In this document: positions 16,569-28,750 of the stretch, piece after piece
How positions within the stretch are numbered: position 1 is the stretch's first letter
Layout: every line of letters starts with the position of its first letter
NCBI RefSeq assembly: GCF_001078705.1
Contig: NZ_CDMW01000001.1
Location: 2,163,541 to 2,227,540, forward strand
Direction: 5' to 3'
Source of the DNA: Streptococcus sanguinis
Lineage (GTDB): Bacteria; Bacillota; Bacilli; Lactobacillales; Streptococcaceae
DNA length: 64,000 bases
Notes under the pieces: generated by a model
What the model saw: the letters and a program-made list of their open reading frames with translations, nothing else
Databases searched by the model: none
Told to the model about the DNA's origin: nothing
Made by a program: the position numbers and the translations under genes

Positions 16569-18524
16569 ATGAAGAAATATCAAAAGCTATTTTTATTATC
16601 CGGAGCTGTCCTAGGTCTCTTTGCAAGCCACTCAACAGCTCAGGCAGTTGAATCAACCGAATCTGAAGTCAAAATTCTAGACCCCACTGATCGTGCCAGC
16701 AATGTCGATGTGACTGTGAACAATCGTACAGCCTCTATTAGTTATACCCGTTCTCAAGCTCAAGAACCTCATCGTATTCTCCACGCTGTTTGGTCTGACG
16801 AGAGCGGACAGGATGATATCAAATGGTATGAAGCACCATCAACAATAACTACTAACACCGACATTGACCTGAGTAAACATCCAGGTTACGGAACCTTTCA
16901 TGTTCATACCTATATTGACCTCTATGGAAAATTAATTGGGCTGAATGGAACAACCTTTACTCTCAATAAACCAGCCGTTAATGTCACTTCTAATATCCTA
17001 GGGAAAACCGCTCAAATTCACTTTAATCGCAATAAAGACCAACTAAATTCTAATATTTTACATGCTGTTTGGTCTGATGAAAATGGACAAGATGATATCA
17101 AATGGTACAATGCAGGACAAGATATTACTGAATTTGAACTTTCAAATCACAATGGCTATGGAACTTATCATATTCATACTTATGAAAATAAAGATGGTAA
17201 GATGATTGGCTTAAACGGAACCACTTTCAATTTAGAAAAACCTAATCCTACTGTTGAGGCTAGCTTCCCTCAGACCGGTATCATGGAAATTACTGTCAAA
17301 AATGTACCTGACACCATGCATCGGATTGTTCTTCCAATTTGGTCTGATAAGAAAGGGCAAGATGATCTACAATGGTACGAAGCAAGCAAAAATCCAGATG
17401 GTAGCTACAGCACTCGGGTGGAACTCAGAAAGCATAACTACGACACTGGGACTTACAATATCCACCTTTACGGTGAAAGTTATGTTAAGTCTGACTTAAC
17501 AGGTCTCTCAGGGACTACTGTACAAATTGATAGTGGAAAATTGCCTTCTGAAGAGGAGCAAAAGCCGCTTTATACTGTAGAAAATATCAACCCCAAACAA
17601 GGAACCTATACTGTAAAAATCGCTGAAACAGCTTTATCTAAACCTATAAAGTCTGTCCAAGTTCCCATTTGGAGCACTAGCAATCAGAGTAATCTTAAAT
17701 GGTATAAGGCAACGCCTAACGGAGACGGAACCTTCAGTGCAATCTTTGATATCCGCAATCACCAAGCTTTGTCTGGGACCTATAATAATCATGTATATAT
17801 CACTTACAATGATGGTAGTGAACACAACTACGCAGCAGATGCCGTCTCAATGTCTACCGACCAAATTCAAGCCAAGGTTGCAGTCAGGAAAACTGAAGCT
17901 AATCGCTATGAGGTGACAGTTACAGACGCCTACGGAGATGGCGATATTATTCTGCCAACTTGGTCAGAAGTCAATGGGCAAGATGATATCAAATGGTATA
18001 CCGCCAATAAGGTCGGCAATGGAACATACAAGTTTACCGTAGATACTCAGAATCACAAGGGGAGCGGTCTATTTAACACCCATGTCTATCGTAGAAAAGC
18101 GGGACAACTGACTGGTCTGACTGGAACTAGCTATCAGGTTGAGAAATCAAGCGTTCAATCAGCTAATATTCAGCCTAACTATGCCGCTGCTAATGCGACA
18201 ACTTATCCTGTCGGCCAATGCACTTGGGGTGCCAAGGCTCTAGCTCCTTGGGCAGGAAATTACTGGGGCAACGGCGGTCAATGGGCGGCTAGTGCCAGAA
18301 GAGCTGGATTCCGTACCGGCAGTAGGCCTGAGGTTGGCGCCATCGCCTGCTGGGACGACGGCGGCTACGGCCACGTCGGTGTCGTGACTCATGTCGAATC
18401 CAATACCCGCATCCAGATCCAAGAGTCTAACTACCTCGGCAAGCAGTACATCAGCAACTTCCGTGGCTGGTTTGACCCAACTGCTTCCTACTGGGGCCGC
18501 CTAACCTATATCTACCCTAAATAA
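16569..18524 (+). CDS. Secreted protein with five Bsp-like repeats and a C-terminal CHAP hydrolase domain
   Basis: A 651-residue exported protein. Signal peptide: residues 1 to about 28 ([20 protein letters not shown], cleavage near AQA). About 45-525 hold five repeats of roughly 95 residues, each with a W(S)xxxxQDD(I/L)xWY-type core ([18 protein letters not shown] in the first); these match GBS Bsp-like repeats, which occur in wall-associated proteins. Repeat 4 is the most diverged ([11 protein letters not shown]). Residues 544-651 are a CHAP amidase/endopeptidase domain with Cys551 (VGQCTWGAK) and His602 (GGYGHV). That domain is very like the PcsB CHAP domain in this window. No LPXTG anchor. 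Likely a peptidoglycan hydrolase. It sits convergent to purH inside the purine cluster. Confidence 0.88.
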   Translation: MKKYQKLFLLSGAVLGLFASHSTAQAVESTESEVKILDPTDRASNVDVTVNNRTASISYTRSQAQEPHRILHAVWSDESGQDDIKWYEAPSTITTNTDIDLSKHPGYGTFHVHTYIDLYGKLIGLNGTTFTLNKPAVNVTSNILGKTAQIHFNRNKDQLNSNILHAVWSDENGQDDIKWYNAGQDITEFELSNHNGYGTYHIHTYENKDGKMIGLNGTTFNLEKPNPTVEASFPQTGIMEITVKNVPDTMHRIVLPIWSDKKGQDDLQWYEASKNPDGSYSTRVELRKHNYDTGTYNIHLYGESYVKSDLTGLSGTTVQIDSGKLPSEEEQKPLYTVENINPKQGTYTVKIAETALSKPIKSVQVPIWSTSNQSNLKWYKATPNGDGTFSAIFDIRNHQALSGTYNNHVYITYNDGSEHNYAADAVSMSTDQIQAKVAVRKTEANRYEVTVTDAYGDGDIILPTWSEVNGQDDIKWYTANKVGNGTYKFTVDTQNHKGSGLFNTHVYRRKAGQLTGLTGTSYQVEKSSVQSANIQPNYAAANATTYPVGQCTWGAKALAPWAGNYWGNGGQWAASARRAGFRTGSRPEVGAIACWDDGGYGHVGVVTHVESNTRIQIQESNYLGKQYISNFRGWFDPTASYWGRLTYIYPK

Positions 18525-18626
18525 GTCGCTTTCGCACTCCTCAAAACCACTTCAAACCAGTGCTTTGAGCAGACTGCTCCTGCTTAGTTTATTCATGAAT
18601 TTCATTGAGTATAAGTCTACTCAAAA

Positions 18627-18656
18627 ATCCTCGGTCGAGCCGAGGATTTTTTCTTT
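18627..18656. terminator. Bidirectional terminator between CHAP gene and purH
   Basis: ATCCTCGG (18627-18634) pairs with CCGAGGAT (18640-18647), flanked by AAAAA on the left and TTTTTT on the right. It ends both convergent transcripts, and so separates purH from purD. Confidence 0.9.
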
Positions 18657-18659
18657 TTC

Positions 18660-20207
18660 TTAATGCCTAAAATGCCGTACGCCAGTGAAAATCATAGTCA
18701 AGCCGTGCTTGTCAGCCGCGATAATAGATTCCTCATCACGGACGGATCCACCAGGCTGGATGATAGCTTTGATACCAGCCGCCGCAATCTCTTCGATATT
18801 GTCCGCAAAAGGGAAGAAGGCGTCAGAAGCCAGAGCAGCACCGTCAAGGCGATCTTTGGCTTGCTCAATAGCAATCTTGACAGAAGCCACGCGATTAGTT
18901 TGACCGGGACCGACTCCCAGCACCTGACGGTCATTGGTAATGATGATACCGTTGGATTTGACATATTTGACGGACTTCCAAGCAAATTCCAAAGCCACAC
19001 GCTCCTGCTCGCTCGGCTGGCGCTTGGTCACGACCTGCCAATCAGCTGATTTTTCCTCAATGACATCTTGGTTTTGCACAAGAAGACCACCCAGAACACC
19101 GGTCACTTCCTTCTCTGCTCCAGAAGCTGCCTGCGCATCAAAAGCCAACTCCAAAATCCGCAGATTTTTCTTTTTATTGGTCAAAATAGCTAGCGCTTCT
19201 GCCGTGTAGCTCGGTGCGATGATAATTTCAAGGAAAATACCATGCATCTTCTCAGCTGTCGCAGCGTCCACCTGACGGTTAAGAACTACAATCCCACCAA
19301 AGATGGACACTGGATCAGACTCATAAGCATAGTCCCAAGCTGTCTCGATATCATCCGCTTGACCAATGCCACAAGGATTCATATGTTTTAGTGCCACAAC
19401 AGTTGGCCGATTCTTGAAATCTCGAATAATCCGAATGGCCGCATCCGCATCACGAATGTTATTGAAGGACAACTCTTTCCCATTCAGCTGCTTGGCGGAA
19501 GCGATGGAATAGTCCAGTGGTAAAGCAGTCTGATAGAAATCCGCATCCTGCTGGGGATTTTCCCCGTAGCGCATGGGCTGCTTGAGTTCATAGGTCAAGG
19601 TCAGCTTTTCAGGCTTGCTTTCGCCCACCTGATTCGTGAAATAGTCTGCAATCAAGGCATCATAAGCTGCTGTGTGACGGAAAACCTTAGCTGCCAAACG
19701 TTGGCGCGTTTCATAGGTCGTTTGGCCATTTGCTGCCAACTCTTCCAGAACAAGAGCATAATCAGCTGGATCTACAACAACCGTCACGCTGGCATGATTT
19801 TTAGCCGCAGAGCGCAGCATAGAGGGCCCACCGATGTCAATATTTTCCACTGCATCCGCATACTCTACACCTGGCTTGAGAATGGTTTCTTTAAAAGGAT
19901 AAAGGTTCACCACGACCAAGTCAATGAGTTCAATCTGATTCTCCTTGGCCGCTTGCAGGTGGCTATCCAAATCCCGACGAGCCAAGAGACCGCCATGAAT
20001 GTTTGGGTGGAGGGTCTTGACACGGCCATCCATCATCTCTGGAAAACCAGTCACATCATCGATAGCAATGGTGCTCACCCCTTCATTGTCTAGAGCCACC
20101 TTTGTTCCACCGGTTGAGATGATATCCCAACCCAGAGCTTTCAGCTCTTTCGCAAATTCTAAAATGCCTGTCTTGTCTGATACACTGATTAAGGCTTTTT
20201 TCGTCAT
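18660..20207 (-). CDS. purH: Bifunctional AICAR transformylase/IMP cyclohydrolase
   Basis: A 515-residue enzyme for the last two steps to IMP. The N-terminal IMP cyclohydrolase domain starts [20 protein letters not shown] with STGGT near residue 32. The C-terminal transformylase part has [13 protein letters not shown] and [22 protein letters not shown]. Full length and intact. It is last of the purC-to-purH unit and is followed by a terminator. Confidence 0.97.
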   Translation of the reverse strand: MTKKALISVSDKTGILEFAKELKALGWDIISTGGTKVALDNEGVSTIAIDDVTGFPEMMDGRVKTLHPNIHGGLLARRDLDSHLQAAKENQIELIDLVVVNLYPFKETILKPGVEYADAVENIDIGGPSMLRSAAKNHASVTVVVDPADYALVLEELAANGQTTYETRQRLAAKVFRHTAAYDALIADYFTNQVGESKPEKLTLTYELKQPMRYGENPQQDADFYQTALPLDYSIASAKQLNGKELSFNNIRDADAAIRIIRDFKNRPTVVALKHMNPCGIGQADDIETAWDYAYESDPVSIFGGIVVLNRQVDAATAEKMHGIFLEIIIAPSYTAEALAILTNKKKNLRILELAFDAQAASGAEKEVTGVLGGLLVQNQDVIEEKSADWQVVTKRQPSEQERVALEFAWKSVKYVKSNGIIITNDRQVLGVGPGQTNRVASVKIAIEQAKDRLDGAALASDAFFPFADNIEEIAAAGIKAIIQPGGSVRDEESIIAADKHGLTMIFTGVRHFRH

Positions 20208-20208
20208 T

Positions 20209-20673
20209 CTATTCCTCTTTCTTTAGGTCCAAGCGCATAGCGACTTCGTTATTCTCTTCTATAAATCCTGTTTCCTGAAAACCCAGACTAGTCAGCAGGT
20301 GCTTCATTTTTTCATTTCCAACCACATAATCTGCGATAATATGGCTGCAAACTCTATCCATCTGAGCCTCTTTGATTAGAACTTCCAAGGCTTTTCTACC
20401 ATAACCTCTTCCTTGGTACTGCTGGCCAATCATTATCCGCCAGATAAAGTATTCCGCTTCATCCTCGTCTATTTCCAGCAGAAGAAATCCAACCACTTGC
20501 TTATCCCAATAGATTGCCATCGGAAGCACATCTTCATTTTTCCGGTAGAGCCATGCGTCAGCTAAAGAGCGTACATTTGGAGCCACGAAACATGCTCCTT
20601 CATCAGCTTCAGATATTTTCAAATCCAGCACTGCCTGAAAACTGCTCTCATCTACTAATTTCAGCTCAATCAT
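20209..20673 (-). CDS. GNAT-family N-acetyltransferase
   Basis: A 154-residue GNAT protein. The acetyl-CoA site is visible as [20 protein letters not shown], the Q/RxxGxG/A motif. ATG 20673 (MIELKLVDE) has AGGAGA five bases upstream; a longer frame begins with TTG inside that site. It lies between purN and purH with one-base spacing to purH, so it is co-transcribed with the purine genes. The substrate is unknown; resemblance is to spermidine/amine-type acetyltransferases. Confidence 0.85.
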   Translation of the reverse strand: MIELKLVDESSFQAVLDLKISEADEGACFVAPNVRSLADAWLYRKNEDVLPMAIYWDKQVVGFLLLEIDEDEAEYFIWRIMIGQQYQGRGYGRKALEVLIKEAQMDRVCSHIIADYVVGNEKMKHLLTSLGFQETGFIEENNEVAMRLDLKKEE

Positions 20674-20717
20674 TTTATCTCCTAGCAATATTGCACAATC
20701 AAAACTTGATTTACTTC

Positions 20718-21269
20718 TTACCTTCTCCCAACCCCTAAACTTTCCAGCACTTGAGGATAGAGCTGGTACTCCTGCTCATGAATCCTAGCTTCAAAGCTTT
20801 CCAGCGTGTCTTCGGCTAAACGCGACACACGCACTTGCTGGATAATCTTACCAGTGTCCACACCCGAATCCACCCAGTGAATGGTCACACCAGACTGGTC
20901 CACGCCAGCATTCCAAGCATCCTCGATGCCGTGGGCACCTGGGAATTCCGGTAGATAGGCTGGATGGATATTGATAATGCGTCCTTCATAAGCACTAATC
21001 AAGGTTGGCCCGACAATTTTCATATAGCCTGCCAGACAAACCAAGTCAATCTGCTGCGCTTCTAGTAGGTCTACAATTGCTTGCTCGTAAGCCGCTTTAC
21101 TGTCAAACTCTCTAAGCTCAAAGGCATAGCTTTTGACACCTAGCTTATCCGCCCGCTCGAGCACATAGGCATCGCGATGGTCTGAAAAGACAAATTCAAC
21201 AGGAAACTGCTCAGCAATCACTTGGAAATTTGATCCATTACCCGAAGCAAAAACGGCAATTTTTTTCAT
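20718..21269 (-). CDS. purN: Phosphoribosylglycinamide formyltransferase
   Basis: A 183-residue PurN transferring formyl from 10-formyl-THF to GAR. It starts [20 protein letters not shown]. Active-site motifs are visible as [20 protein letters not shown] and [14 protein letters not shown], with the catalytic Asn-His-Asp set. ATGA overlap with the purM stop (21266-21269) shows coupling. Confidence 0.96.
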   Translation of the reverse strand: MKKIAVFASGNGSNFQVIAEQFPVEFVFSDHRDAYVLERADKLGVKSYAFELREFDSKAAYEQAIVDLLEAQQIDLVCLAGYMKIVGPTLISAYEGRIINIHPAYLPEFPGAHGIEDAWNAGVDQSGVTIHWVDSGVDTGKIIQQVRVSRLAEDTLESFEARIHEQEYQLYPQVLESLGVGRR

Positions 21270-22288
21270 TTGATAAGGACACTTTCATTTTCTTTTTTGA
21301 CGATACGACCAATCTCATAAACTGGCTCGTCAAGAAGTTCTTTGACACGATCCACATTTTCAGGAGCTACGGCCAAAATCATCCCTAGCCCCATATTGAA
21401 GATTTCAAACATTTCTTGGTGCTTAATGTGACCATATTTTTCTAAGGCCTTAAAAATCGGCAAGACTGGAATCTTGTCTTCTTCAATCTCAGCAGCCAAG
21501 TCATCGGCAAACATGCGAGGCACATTTTCGATAAAACCACCACCAGTAATATGGGCAATCCCATGAACCAGCTTTTCCTTAATCAGCGGCAGCAAAGCCT
21601 TGACATAGATACGAGTCGGCTCAAGCAACACTTCCTTGAGTTTTTTACCTTCCAATTCTGGCAGTTCTTCCTCACCCGTATAGTCCGCAAAAACACGGCG
21701 AACAAGGGAATAACCGTTAGAGTGAATACCGCTGGAAGCCAGCCCCAGTAGCACATCACCCTCAGCGACTTTAGAGCCGTCAATAATCTCTGACTTTTCA
21801 GCCACACCGACAGCAAAACCAGCCAGGTCATAATCATCTTCACCGTACATGCCAGGCATTTCAGCGGTTTCCCCGCCAATCAAGGCAGCTCCAGACTGAA
21901 CGCAGCCTTCAGCTACACCGGCAACAACTTGCTCTAGCTTTGCTGGTTCATTTTTCCCAGTGGCAATATAGTCCAGGAAGTAAAGGGGCTCAGCCCCTGC
22001 AGCGACGATGTCATTGACACACATAGCTACACAGTCCTGCCCAATGGTATCGTGCTTGTCATACTGAATGGCCAGCATGAGTTTGGTTCCGACCCCATCT
22101 GTACCAGAAATCAGCACCGGCTCCTTGACCCCAGTCTGAGATAGGTCAAACATGCCGCCAAAACCACCCAGTGCTCCCATGACACCAGCCCGCTCTGTAC
22201 GTGCCACATGCTTTTTGATTCGCTCAACTACTTCATAACCTGCTTCAACATCCACACCGGATTGAGCGTATGCATTTTTATTTGTCAT
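21266..22288 (-). CDS. purM: Phosphoribosylformylglycinamidine cyclo-ligase
   Basis: A 340-residue AIR synthetase. ATG 22288 ([19 protein letters not shown]) follows AAGGAAG, and the first conserved motif [11 protein letters not shown] sits where it should. [23 protein letters not shown] and HITGGGF are the ATP/substrate motifs. The upstream in-frame extension to 22330 lacks conservation. Length is normal. Confidence 0.96.
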   Translation of the reverse strand: MTNKNAYAQSGVDVEAGYEVVERIKKHVARTERAGVMGALGGFGGMFDLSQTGVKEPVLISGTDGVGTKLMLAIQYDKHDTIGQDCVAMCVNDIVAAGAEPLYFLDYIATGKNEPAKLEQVVAGVAEGCVQSGAALIGGETAEMPGMYGEDDYDLAGFAVGVAEKSEIIDGSKVAEGDVLLGLASSGIHSNGYSLVRRVFADYTGEEELPELEGKKLKEVLLEPTRIYVKALLPLIKEKLVHGIAHITGGGFIENVPRMFADDLAAEIEEDKIPVLPIFKALEKYGHIKHQEMFEIFNMGLGMILAVAPENVDRVKELLDEPVYEIGRIVKKENESVLIK

Positions 22289-22347
22289 AATTTTCTTCCT
22301 TACTCTTATTTTTGAAAAAGATTGCGACAACTACCGTTGGCCTTGTT

Positions 22348-23787
22348 TTAATAAAAACTCGTCTTCTCCTTCAGACTTTCCAGATAGCGCTCTTCATAGT
22401 CATAGAGCGGAGTTGGGTACTGACCATCAAAGTAAGCCACACAAAGCCCGCCATTCGGAGCATCCGTCTCAATACCAACTGATTCAATGAGGCCTTCCAG
22501 CGACAGGTAGGTCAGACTATCTGCCCCGATAATCTCACAGACCTCATCAACCGTATGATTGGCCGAGATGAGCTCGCGCCGATTCTGGATATCAATGCCG
22601 TAAAAACATGGATATTTTAGTTCTGGACTGCCGATAGCCACATGGACTTCAGCAGCTCCTGCATCTCGTAGGAGCTGGACGATACGTCGGCTAGTTGTTC
22701 CTCGTACGATGGAGTCATCCACCATGACCACGCGCTTGCCCTTGACAATGCTGGAAACAGCAGATAATTTCATGCGAACTCCTTGCTCTCGCAACTCCTG
22801 TGTCGGCTGGATAAAAGTCCGTTGGATGTATTGATTTTTAATCAAGCCCATTTCATTTGGCAGGCCAGACTCTTCGGAAAAGCCAGAAGCTGCTGACAGG
22901 GAAGAATTAGGTACCCCGACAACGATATCTGCCTCATGTTGGAATTCCTGAGCCAGTCTGCGGCCCATCCGTTTGCGGGCTGCATGGACATTGACCCCGT
23001 GAATGACGCTGTCCGGCCGAGCGAAATAGACATATTCCATTGAGCAAATAGCCAGCTGGGTATCTGTCGTATAGCTGTCATAGGTCACGCCTTCATCATC
23101 GATAATCACGATTTCCCCTGGCTCAAGGTCACGCACCCATTCGGCACCCACCACTTCAAAAGCACAGGTTTCACTGGAAACGACCCAGGCCCCATTTTTC
23201 ATGCGGCCGATGGACAAAGGACGAAAGCCGTTAGGATCTAGCGCAGCGTAGAGCTTGTCCTCTCTCATGATGAGATAGGCAAAGCCGCCCTGAACTCGTC
23301 TCAAGGACTCTTTGAGCTTGTCTAAGAAATTTTCCTGCTTGCTGTGGCGAATCAAGTGCATGAGAATTTCCGTATCAGACGAGCTGGCAAAGATGGAACC
23401 CTTCTTTTCCAACTCCCGTCTCAGTGAATGGGCATTGGTCAGATTACCATTATGTGCCAAACCCATCTGCATATCATAGAAACTGAAGAAGAAAGGCTGG
23501 ACATTGTTGATGGAGGCCCCACCAGACGTTGCATAACGGACATGGCCGATGGATGCTTCTCCTGTCAGATTATCCAAATCTGCTGGGTTCTTAAAGACCT
23601 CTGCAACCAGTCCCAAATCGCGGTGGCGTTTGAGCTTTCCATGGTCGTTTGACAGGATGCCTGCTCCTTCCTGACCTCGGTGCTGCAGACTATGGAGTCC
23701 AAAATAGGTGACCTGAGCCGCCTGTGGATGACCCCAGATTCCAAAAATACCGCACTCTTCATTCAGTGACTTTACTTCGTATGTCAT
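22348..23787 (-). CDS. purF: Amidophosphoribosyltransferase
   Basis: A 479-residue enzyme for the first committed step, PRPP plus glutamine to phosphoribosylamine. ATG 23787 gives [20 protein letters not shown]: an 11-residue propeptide then Cys12, the N-terminal nucleophile exposed by processing in Bacillus-type PurF. The PRPP loop [18 protein letters not shown] is present. Bacillus-type PurF holds a 4Fe-4S cluster; Cys residues are present in the C-terminal half but I have not aligned them. The longer frame to 23883 is not conserved. Confidence 0.96.
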   Translation of the reverse strand: MTYEVKSLNEECGIFGIWGHPQAAQVTYFGLHSLQHRGQEGAGILSNDHGKLKRHRDLGLVAEVFKNPADLDNLTGEASIGHVRYATSGGASINNVQPFFFSFYDMQMGLAHNGNLTNAHSLRRELEKKGSIFASSSDTEILMHLIRHSKQENFLDKLKESLRRVQGGFAYLIMREDKLYAALDPNGFRPLSIGRMKNGAWVVSSETCAFEVVGAEWVRDLEPGEIVIIDDEGVTYDSYTTDTQLAICSMEYVYFARPDSVIHGVNVHAARKRMGRRLAQEFQHEADIVVGVPNSSLSAASGFSEESGLPNEMGLIKNQYIQRTFIQPTQELREQGVRMKLSAVSSIVKGKRVVMVDDSIVRGTTSRRIVQLLRDAGAAEVHVAIGSPELKYPCFYGIDIQNRRELISANHTVDEVCEIIGADSLTYLSLEGLIESVGIETDAPNGGLCVAYFDGQYPTPLYDYEERYLESLKEKTSFY

Positions 23788-23885
23788 TGTTTTACCTAAA
23801 TTCTTTTGTCTTGTAAAAGGGAGAAAACCTGGCCTAACTGGCCAAGCAGACTCCTTTTTTGATTGCTTGCTCTTGCAAGCCAACT

Positions 23886-26800
23886 TTATTCGTGACTCGC
23901 TTGGAAATAACGAACGGCGCTTTCAAACAATTTCTGGTCTTTCTGACCTGGAATATTTTGGAAAAGACCGTCTTCATAACGTTCTGAGTGGCCCATCTTC
24001 CCGATGATTTGGCCGTTCTTACTCATAATTCCTTCGATAGCGTAGAGAGAGCCGTTTGGATTATACTTACTATCCATGCTTGGCTGACCGTCAAAGTCCA
24101 CGTACTGACTCCAAATCTGACCATTATTGCGCAGCTCAGCAAACTCCTCAGCCGTCACGACAAATTTTCCTTCACCATGAGAAACCGGAATGGCATGGAT
24201 ATCTCCCACTTGCACACCAGCTAGCCAAGGCGAGTTGGTATTGGCAATGCGGGTTTCAACCATCTTAGCCACGTGCTGGTTGGCATCATTGTAAAAGAGA
24301 GTAGGACTGCTAGCACCTGCTTCTTCAAAGTTTCCGTAAGGAAGAAGACCAGATTTTACCAGAGCCTGGAAGCCATTACAGATACCAATGATGAGACCGC
24401 CGCGAGCAATGAAAGCATCAATGGCTTTCTTGACCTTCTCGTTGAGAAGGATATTGACGATAAACTTAGCGGATCCATCTGGCTCATCTGCAGCAGAGAA
24501 GCCGCCTGCAAAGAAGATGATATTGGCCTTGTCAATGTTGTCAACCATGCTGTCTACGGACTTGACAATGGCTGCTTCATCCAAAGTAACGAATGGAACT
24601 AGATTGACTTTAGCTCCAGCTGCTTCAAAAGCTTTGGCTGAGTCGTATTCTGAGTTAGTTCCAGGAAAGACTGGGATATAAACCAGCGGCTCCTCTACTG
24701 TCTCTTTGGCTTTGATAACTGTATCAGCGACAAGAGCTGGCACTTCCTCAATAACTGTTTCCTGTTTAAATTCTGTCGGGTAAATAGGCTCTAGTCGGCC
24801 TTCAAAGCTTGCCAAAAGCTCTGCTCCCTCAAGCTGGACACCATTGACAATCAGTGTAAAGTCTGGCTTGGTCTGACCAATCTTCACTGCACCTGGAATA
24901 TCCTGCTCAGGACTGGTAAAGACAAATCCGCCCAGTTGCGCCTGTAAAACGGAAGGCAAGTCAGCAACATCCACTTGAGCACCAATACGATTACCAAAGC
25001 TCATCAAGGCCAGACTCTCTGCTAGGCCACCGTATTTGACAGCGGCAGCGGCGGTAATCTCATACTTGGCCTGAATATCTGCAAAATTTTCAAAGTTATT
25101 CTTGATTAAGTCAAAGTCAATATCCTGAGATAGGACCTGTCCTGGCAGATAGTAGATGGACTCTCCTGCTGCCTTAAACTCTGGAGACAGGATGCGCCCA
25201 GCAGTAGAAGTAGTCACGCCAAAAGCTACTAAGGTCGGCGGTACGGTCAATTCTTCAAAGGTTCCGCTCATGGAATCCTTGCCACCAATAGACGGCAAAC
25301 CTAGCTGAATCTGTGCTTCAATCGAACCAAGCAGAGCAGAGACCGGCTGCCCAAAACGCTCAGCCTGCTTGTCCATCCGCTCAAAGTACTCCTGATAAGA
25401 GAAGCGAGCCTTGGACCAGTCCGAACCAGCAGCAACCAAGCGAGCTGTCGCTTCAATCACTGCATAAGCTGCTCCATGATAAGGAGACCAAGCTGCCACA
25501 TAAGGATTGTAGCCCTGCGCCATCACAGATACAGTCTCAGTCTTGCCATGCTCAACTGGCAGCTTCTGCACAGAAGCCTCAGTCGGCGTGATTTGGTAGC
25601 GCCCGCCGATAGGATGATTGACAGTAGGCGACCAACAGAGCTGTCAAAGATCGTCTGTAGCCCCTTTTGACTGGTATGATTGAGGTCGCTGAGTAAGCTC
25701 TTGAGGTCCTGTTCCAGACTTGCTTCAGAAGTCACAGCCTGCCCTGGCAGTACTTCTTGGACATCCACAACCTTAGCATCCACAACCACACGCACACCAT
25801 TGGTATCCAGAAAACTCCGCTCAATATCCACGATAGTTTCCCCGTTCCAGTGCATGACTAGATTTGGCTTTTCCGTCACTTTAGCCACAACGACTGCCAG
25901 CAGATTTTCCTTAGCTGCTGCAGCGATAAATTGTTCCACATCTTCTGGGCGTACCACTACTGCCATCCGCTCCTGTGATTCAGAAATCGCGATTTCTGTA
26001 CCGTTAAGTCCTTGGTATTTGAGTGGTACCTTGTCAAGGTCAATTTCCAGTCCATCCGCCAATTCACCAATAGCTACGCAGACCCCACCAGCCCCAAAGT
26101 CATTGGATTTCTTAATGAGGCGAGTTACATTGCCATCGCGGAAGAGGCGCTGAATCTTGCGCTCCTCTATAGCATTTCCTTTTTGTACTTCTGCGCCAGC
26201 CGTCTCCACAGACGCAGCTGTCTGTACCTTGGATGATCCAGTGGCACCGCCGACACCATCACGGCCCGTCTTGCCTCCCAGCAAGATAACCACATCACCT
26301 GCTGCTGGCTTTTCACGGACAACATTTTCCTTAGGAGCCGCACCAACAACTGCACCTAGCTCCATCCGCTTAGCTACAAAGCCCGGATGGAAATACTCAC
26401 GAACATAGGTCGTTGCTAGACCAATTTGATTCCCGTAAGAAGAATAGCCATGCGCTGCAGTTTTTGAAATGACCTGCTGAGGGAGCTTGCCAGCTCGCGT
26501 TTCAGAAATTGGTTGGGTAATATCGCCCGCACCAGAAATCCGCATAGCCTGATAAACATAAGAACGGCCAGAAAGCGGATCACGAATGGCTCCTCCGATA
26601 CAAGTCGCAGCCCCACCAAAGGGCTCAATTTCTGTTGGGTGGTTGTGAGTTTCATTTTTAAACATCAGCAGCCAAGGCTCCTTGACACCATCCACATCCA
26701 CTTCAATCTCTACTGAGCAGGCATTGATCTCATCAGACACTTCCATGTCATCCAGACGGCCATTAGCTCGCTCGTAGCGACCAAAAATAGTCGCCATATC

Positions 26801-27619
26801 CATGAGGGTCTGCGGTTTGTCCCCACGTCCCAGCTCATCTCGCATAGCCAAGTATTTATCATAAGTAGCCTGCAGCTGCTTTTCAAACTTAGAAGCTGAA
26901 AAATCAATCTTCTTCAACTCCGTCTCAAAGGTCGTATGACGACAGTGGTCGGACCAGTAAGTATCTAAAACCTTGAGTTCGGTCTCCGTCGGGAAACGAC
27001 CAATCGATTTGAAATAGTCCTGAATAAAGAGCAAATCCGCTACTTCCATTGCCAGACCATGCTCCTGCTTGTAGGCCTTAAAGTCCGCTTCCGTATAGTC
27101 CTTAAAGAAATCCAGAACCGGAATGGTCTTGTCGGACTCGGAGAATTGCTCCAGCTGGATAGGTTGCTCAATATCTTTAAAGCGTGAATCAACTGGATTC
27201 AGCAAGTATTTCTTGATTGCTGCCAACTCGCTGTCTGAGATGTCTTTATTGACCAAATAAAGCTGAGCTGTCCTCACCAGCACATCGGTCCCAGCACCGA
27301 GCAAAAAGAGAGCCTCCTGAGAGCTGGCTGCCCGCTGGTCAAACTGACCCGGCAGCGCTTCGATGGCAAAAAACGCTGTCTCTGCAAGTGCAGCCTCTAC
27401 TTCCTCCGCCGTCAGCAATCTATCTGTCACCTGCTCGGAGAAAATATGCTTTTCAGCACGATCAACCAAATCTTCTGCCAGATGAAAGACATCATAAACT
27501 TGAATCATCCGAAGATCTGACAATGTTTTCAACTGAAGATTATGTGTCAGCTCTCTCACCAAGCTCTGTGACTTCACACCGAAGTTACTCTTCTTCTCTA
27601 CAAAAATACGCTTGTCCAT
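23886..27619 (-). pseudogene. purL: FGAM synthase PurL, split by a one-base deletion
   Basis: The N-terminal part (27619 down to 25523) begins MDKRIFVEKKSNFGVKSQSL and ends in unrelated residues after IFDSSVGR. The C-terminal part (to 23886) is in another frame and resumes TVNHPIGGRYQITPTEAS. The frame changes at 25627/25628, where one base is missing; 3734 bases plus one would give 1244 codons, the size of the large streptococcal-type PurL. The C-terminal half carries the glutaminase domain (GICNGFQALVKSGL, Cys nucleophile; GHSERYEDGLFQ). It is the only step-4 enzyme in the cluster, and no PurS/PurQ is seen. As written the gene is non-functional. A sequencing error is a serious alternative. 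Confidence 0.9.
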
Positions 27620-27638
27620 GATTTTTCACACCCTGTCC

Positions 27639-28346
27639 TTACTTAATCGCCTGCAATTTTTCCCAAACAACCTGATAGACATCTGTCAGTTCACCCAAAC
27701 CTCTACGGAAAACATCCTTGTCCATGTGATGGCCTTCCGCATCCCAAAGACGGCAATTGTCTGGTGAAAATTCATCTGCCAGAATAATCTTGCCATCTTT
27801 ATCAAAGCCGAACTCTAACTTGAAATCAATCAATTTCAGTCCGATTTGGCGGAACCAGTCTGACAAGAGCTCATTGATCCGACGAGTCTCCTCTTTCAAA
27901 AAGGCAATTTCTTCGTCGCTAGCAATCTTCAAGAATTTCACATGTTCGTCATTGATAAAAGGATCATCCAAATCGTCATTTTTGTAGTAAAATTCCACAA
28001 TCGGAGTTTCAAGCGAGATGCCCTCTTCTACTCCAAAACGTTTGGAAAAAGAACCCGCTGTGTAGTTGCGCAGCACCACTTCCAAAGGAATAATCTCTAC
28101 TTTTTTATTTAGCTGATCCGTATCCGAAACCTTCTCAATAAAATGCGTCGACACACCAGCTGCATTGAGTTTCTCAAAAATAAAAGATGAAATCTGGTTG
28201 TTGAGCACTCCTTTACCAGCAATCTGCTCCTTCTTGACCCCATTAAAGGCCGTTGCCTGGTCCTTGTAGCGTGCCAGAATGACTTGCTCATCATCTGTAG
28301 AGAAAATATCCTTAGCTTTTCCCGAATATAACAACTTATTAGACAT
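27639..28346 (-). CDS. purC: SAICAR synthetase
   Basis: A 235-residue enzyme joining CAIR and aspartate. The motif [20 protein letters not shown] at the start and [15 protein letters not shown] and LIDFKLEFG further on are typical. First gene of the main purine unit; promoter at 28380-28408. Intact and normal in length. Confidence 0.97.
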   Translation of the reverse strand: MSNKLLYSGKAKDIFSTDDEQVILARYKDQATAFNGVKKEQIAGKGVLNNQISSFIFEKLNAAGVSTHFIEKVSDTDQLNKKVEIIPLEVVLRNYTAGSFSKRFGVEEGISLETPIVEFYYKNDDLDDPFINDEHVKFLKIASDEEIAFLKEETRRINELLSDWFRQIGLKLIDFKLEFGFDKDGKIILADEFSPDNCRLWDAEGHHMDKDVFRRGLGELTDVYQVVWEKLQAIK

Positions 28347-28379
28347 TTTAATATTCGCCTTTCGTGGTTTTATACCCTC

Positions 28380-28408
28380 ATTTTATCATCTTTGAATACA
28401 TTTTACAA
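28380..28408 (-). promoter_or_regulatory. Promoter of the main purine operon
   Basis: On the minus strand TTGTAA (28403-28408), 17 bases, TGA-TAAAAT (28380-28385), an extended -10. No perfect PurBox is visible; ACGAAAGGCGAATATTA downstream and ATACGGAATTT upstream are only weak matches. Confidence 0.65.
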
Positions 28409-28466
28409 GAAATTCCGTATAAACTTTCTGTATCCAATTAAAGAAATCGTTTCCTTTCCAAGATAC

Positions 28467-28494
28467 AAAAAAAGACCGGAAGATACCGATCTTT
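28467..28494 (-). terminator. Terminator of acpP
   Basis: AAAGATCGG and CCGGTCTTT (minus strand; 28486-28494 with 28471-28479, one G-U pair) with a six-base loop are followed by a T run. It lies 6 bases past the acpP stop and separates the lipid genes from purC. Confidence 0.85.
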
Positions 28495-28499
28495 GATTT

Positions 28500-28748
28500 T
28501 TAATGTTGCTTCTTCAGTTTCTCATGGATATAAAACACCACATCGGAAATCGTTTTGAAGTTATCCATATCCTCATCAGGAATCTCAATATCAAAAGCTT
28601 CTTCCAGATTGATGATAAATTCCATCAAATCCACAGAGTCCACTCCCAGCTCCTCTTTCAAGCTCAGTTCTGGAGTGATATGCAGCTTCCTGCTGTCATG
28701 TTCTTGAATGATTTCGACAATTTTTGCATAAATTTCTTTTTCGCTCAT
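28500..28748 (-). CDS. acpP: Acyl carrier protein
   Basis: An 82-residue acidic helical carrier. The phosphopantetheine attachment Ser is in ELGVDSVDLMEFI. The gene follows plsX by two bases, a common streptococcal pairing. It is likely the second, non-fab-cluster ACP of streptococci. Confidence 0.94.
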   Translation of the reverse strand: MSEKEIYAKIVEIIQEHDSRKLHITPELSLKEELGVDSVDLMEFIINLEEAFDIEIPDEDMDNFKTISDVVFYIHEKLKKQH

Positions 28749-28750
28749 GG

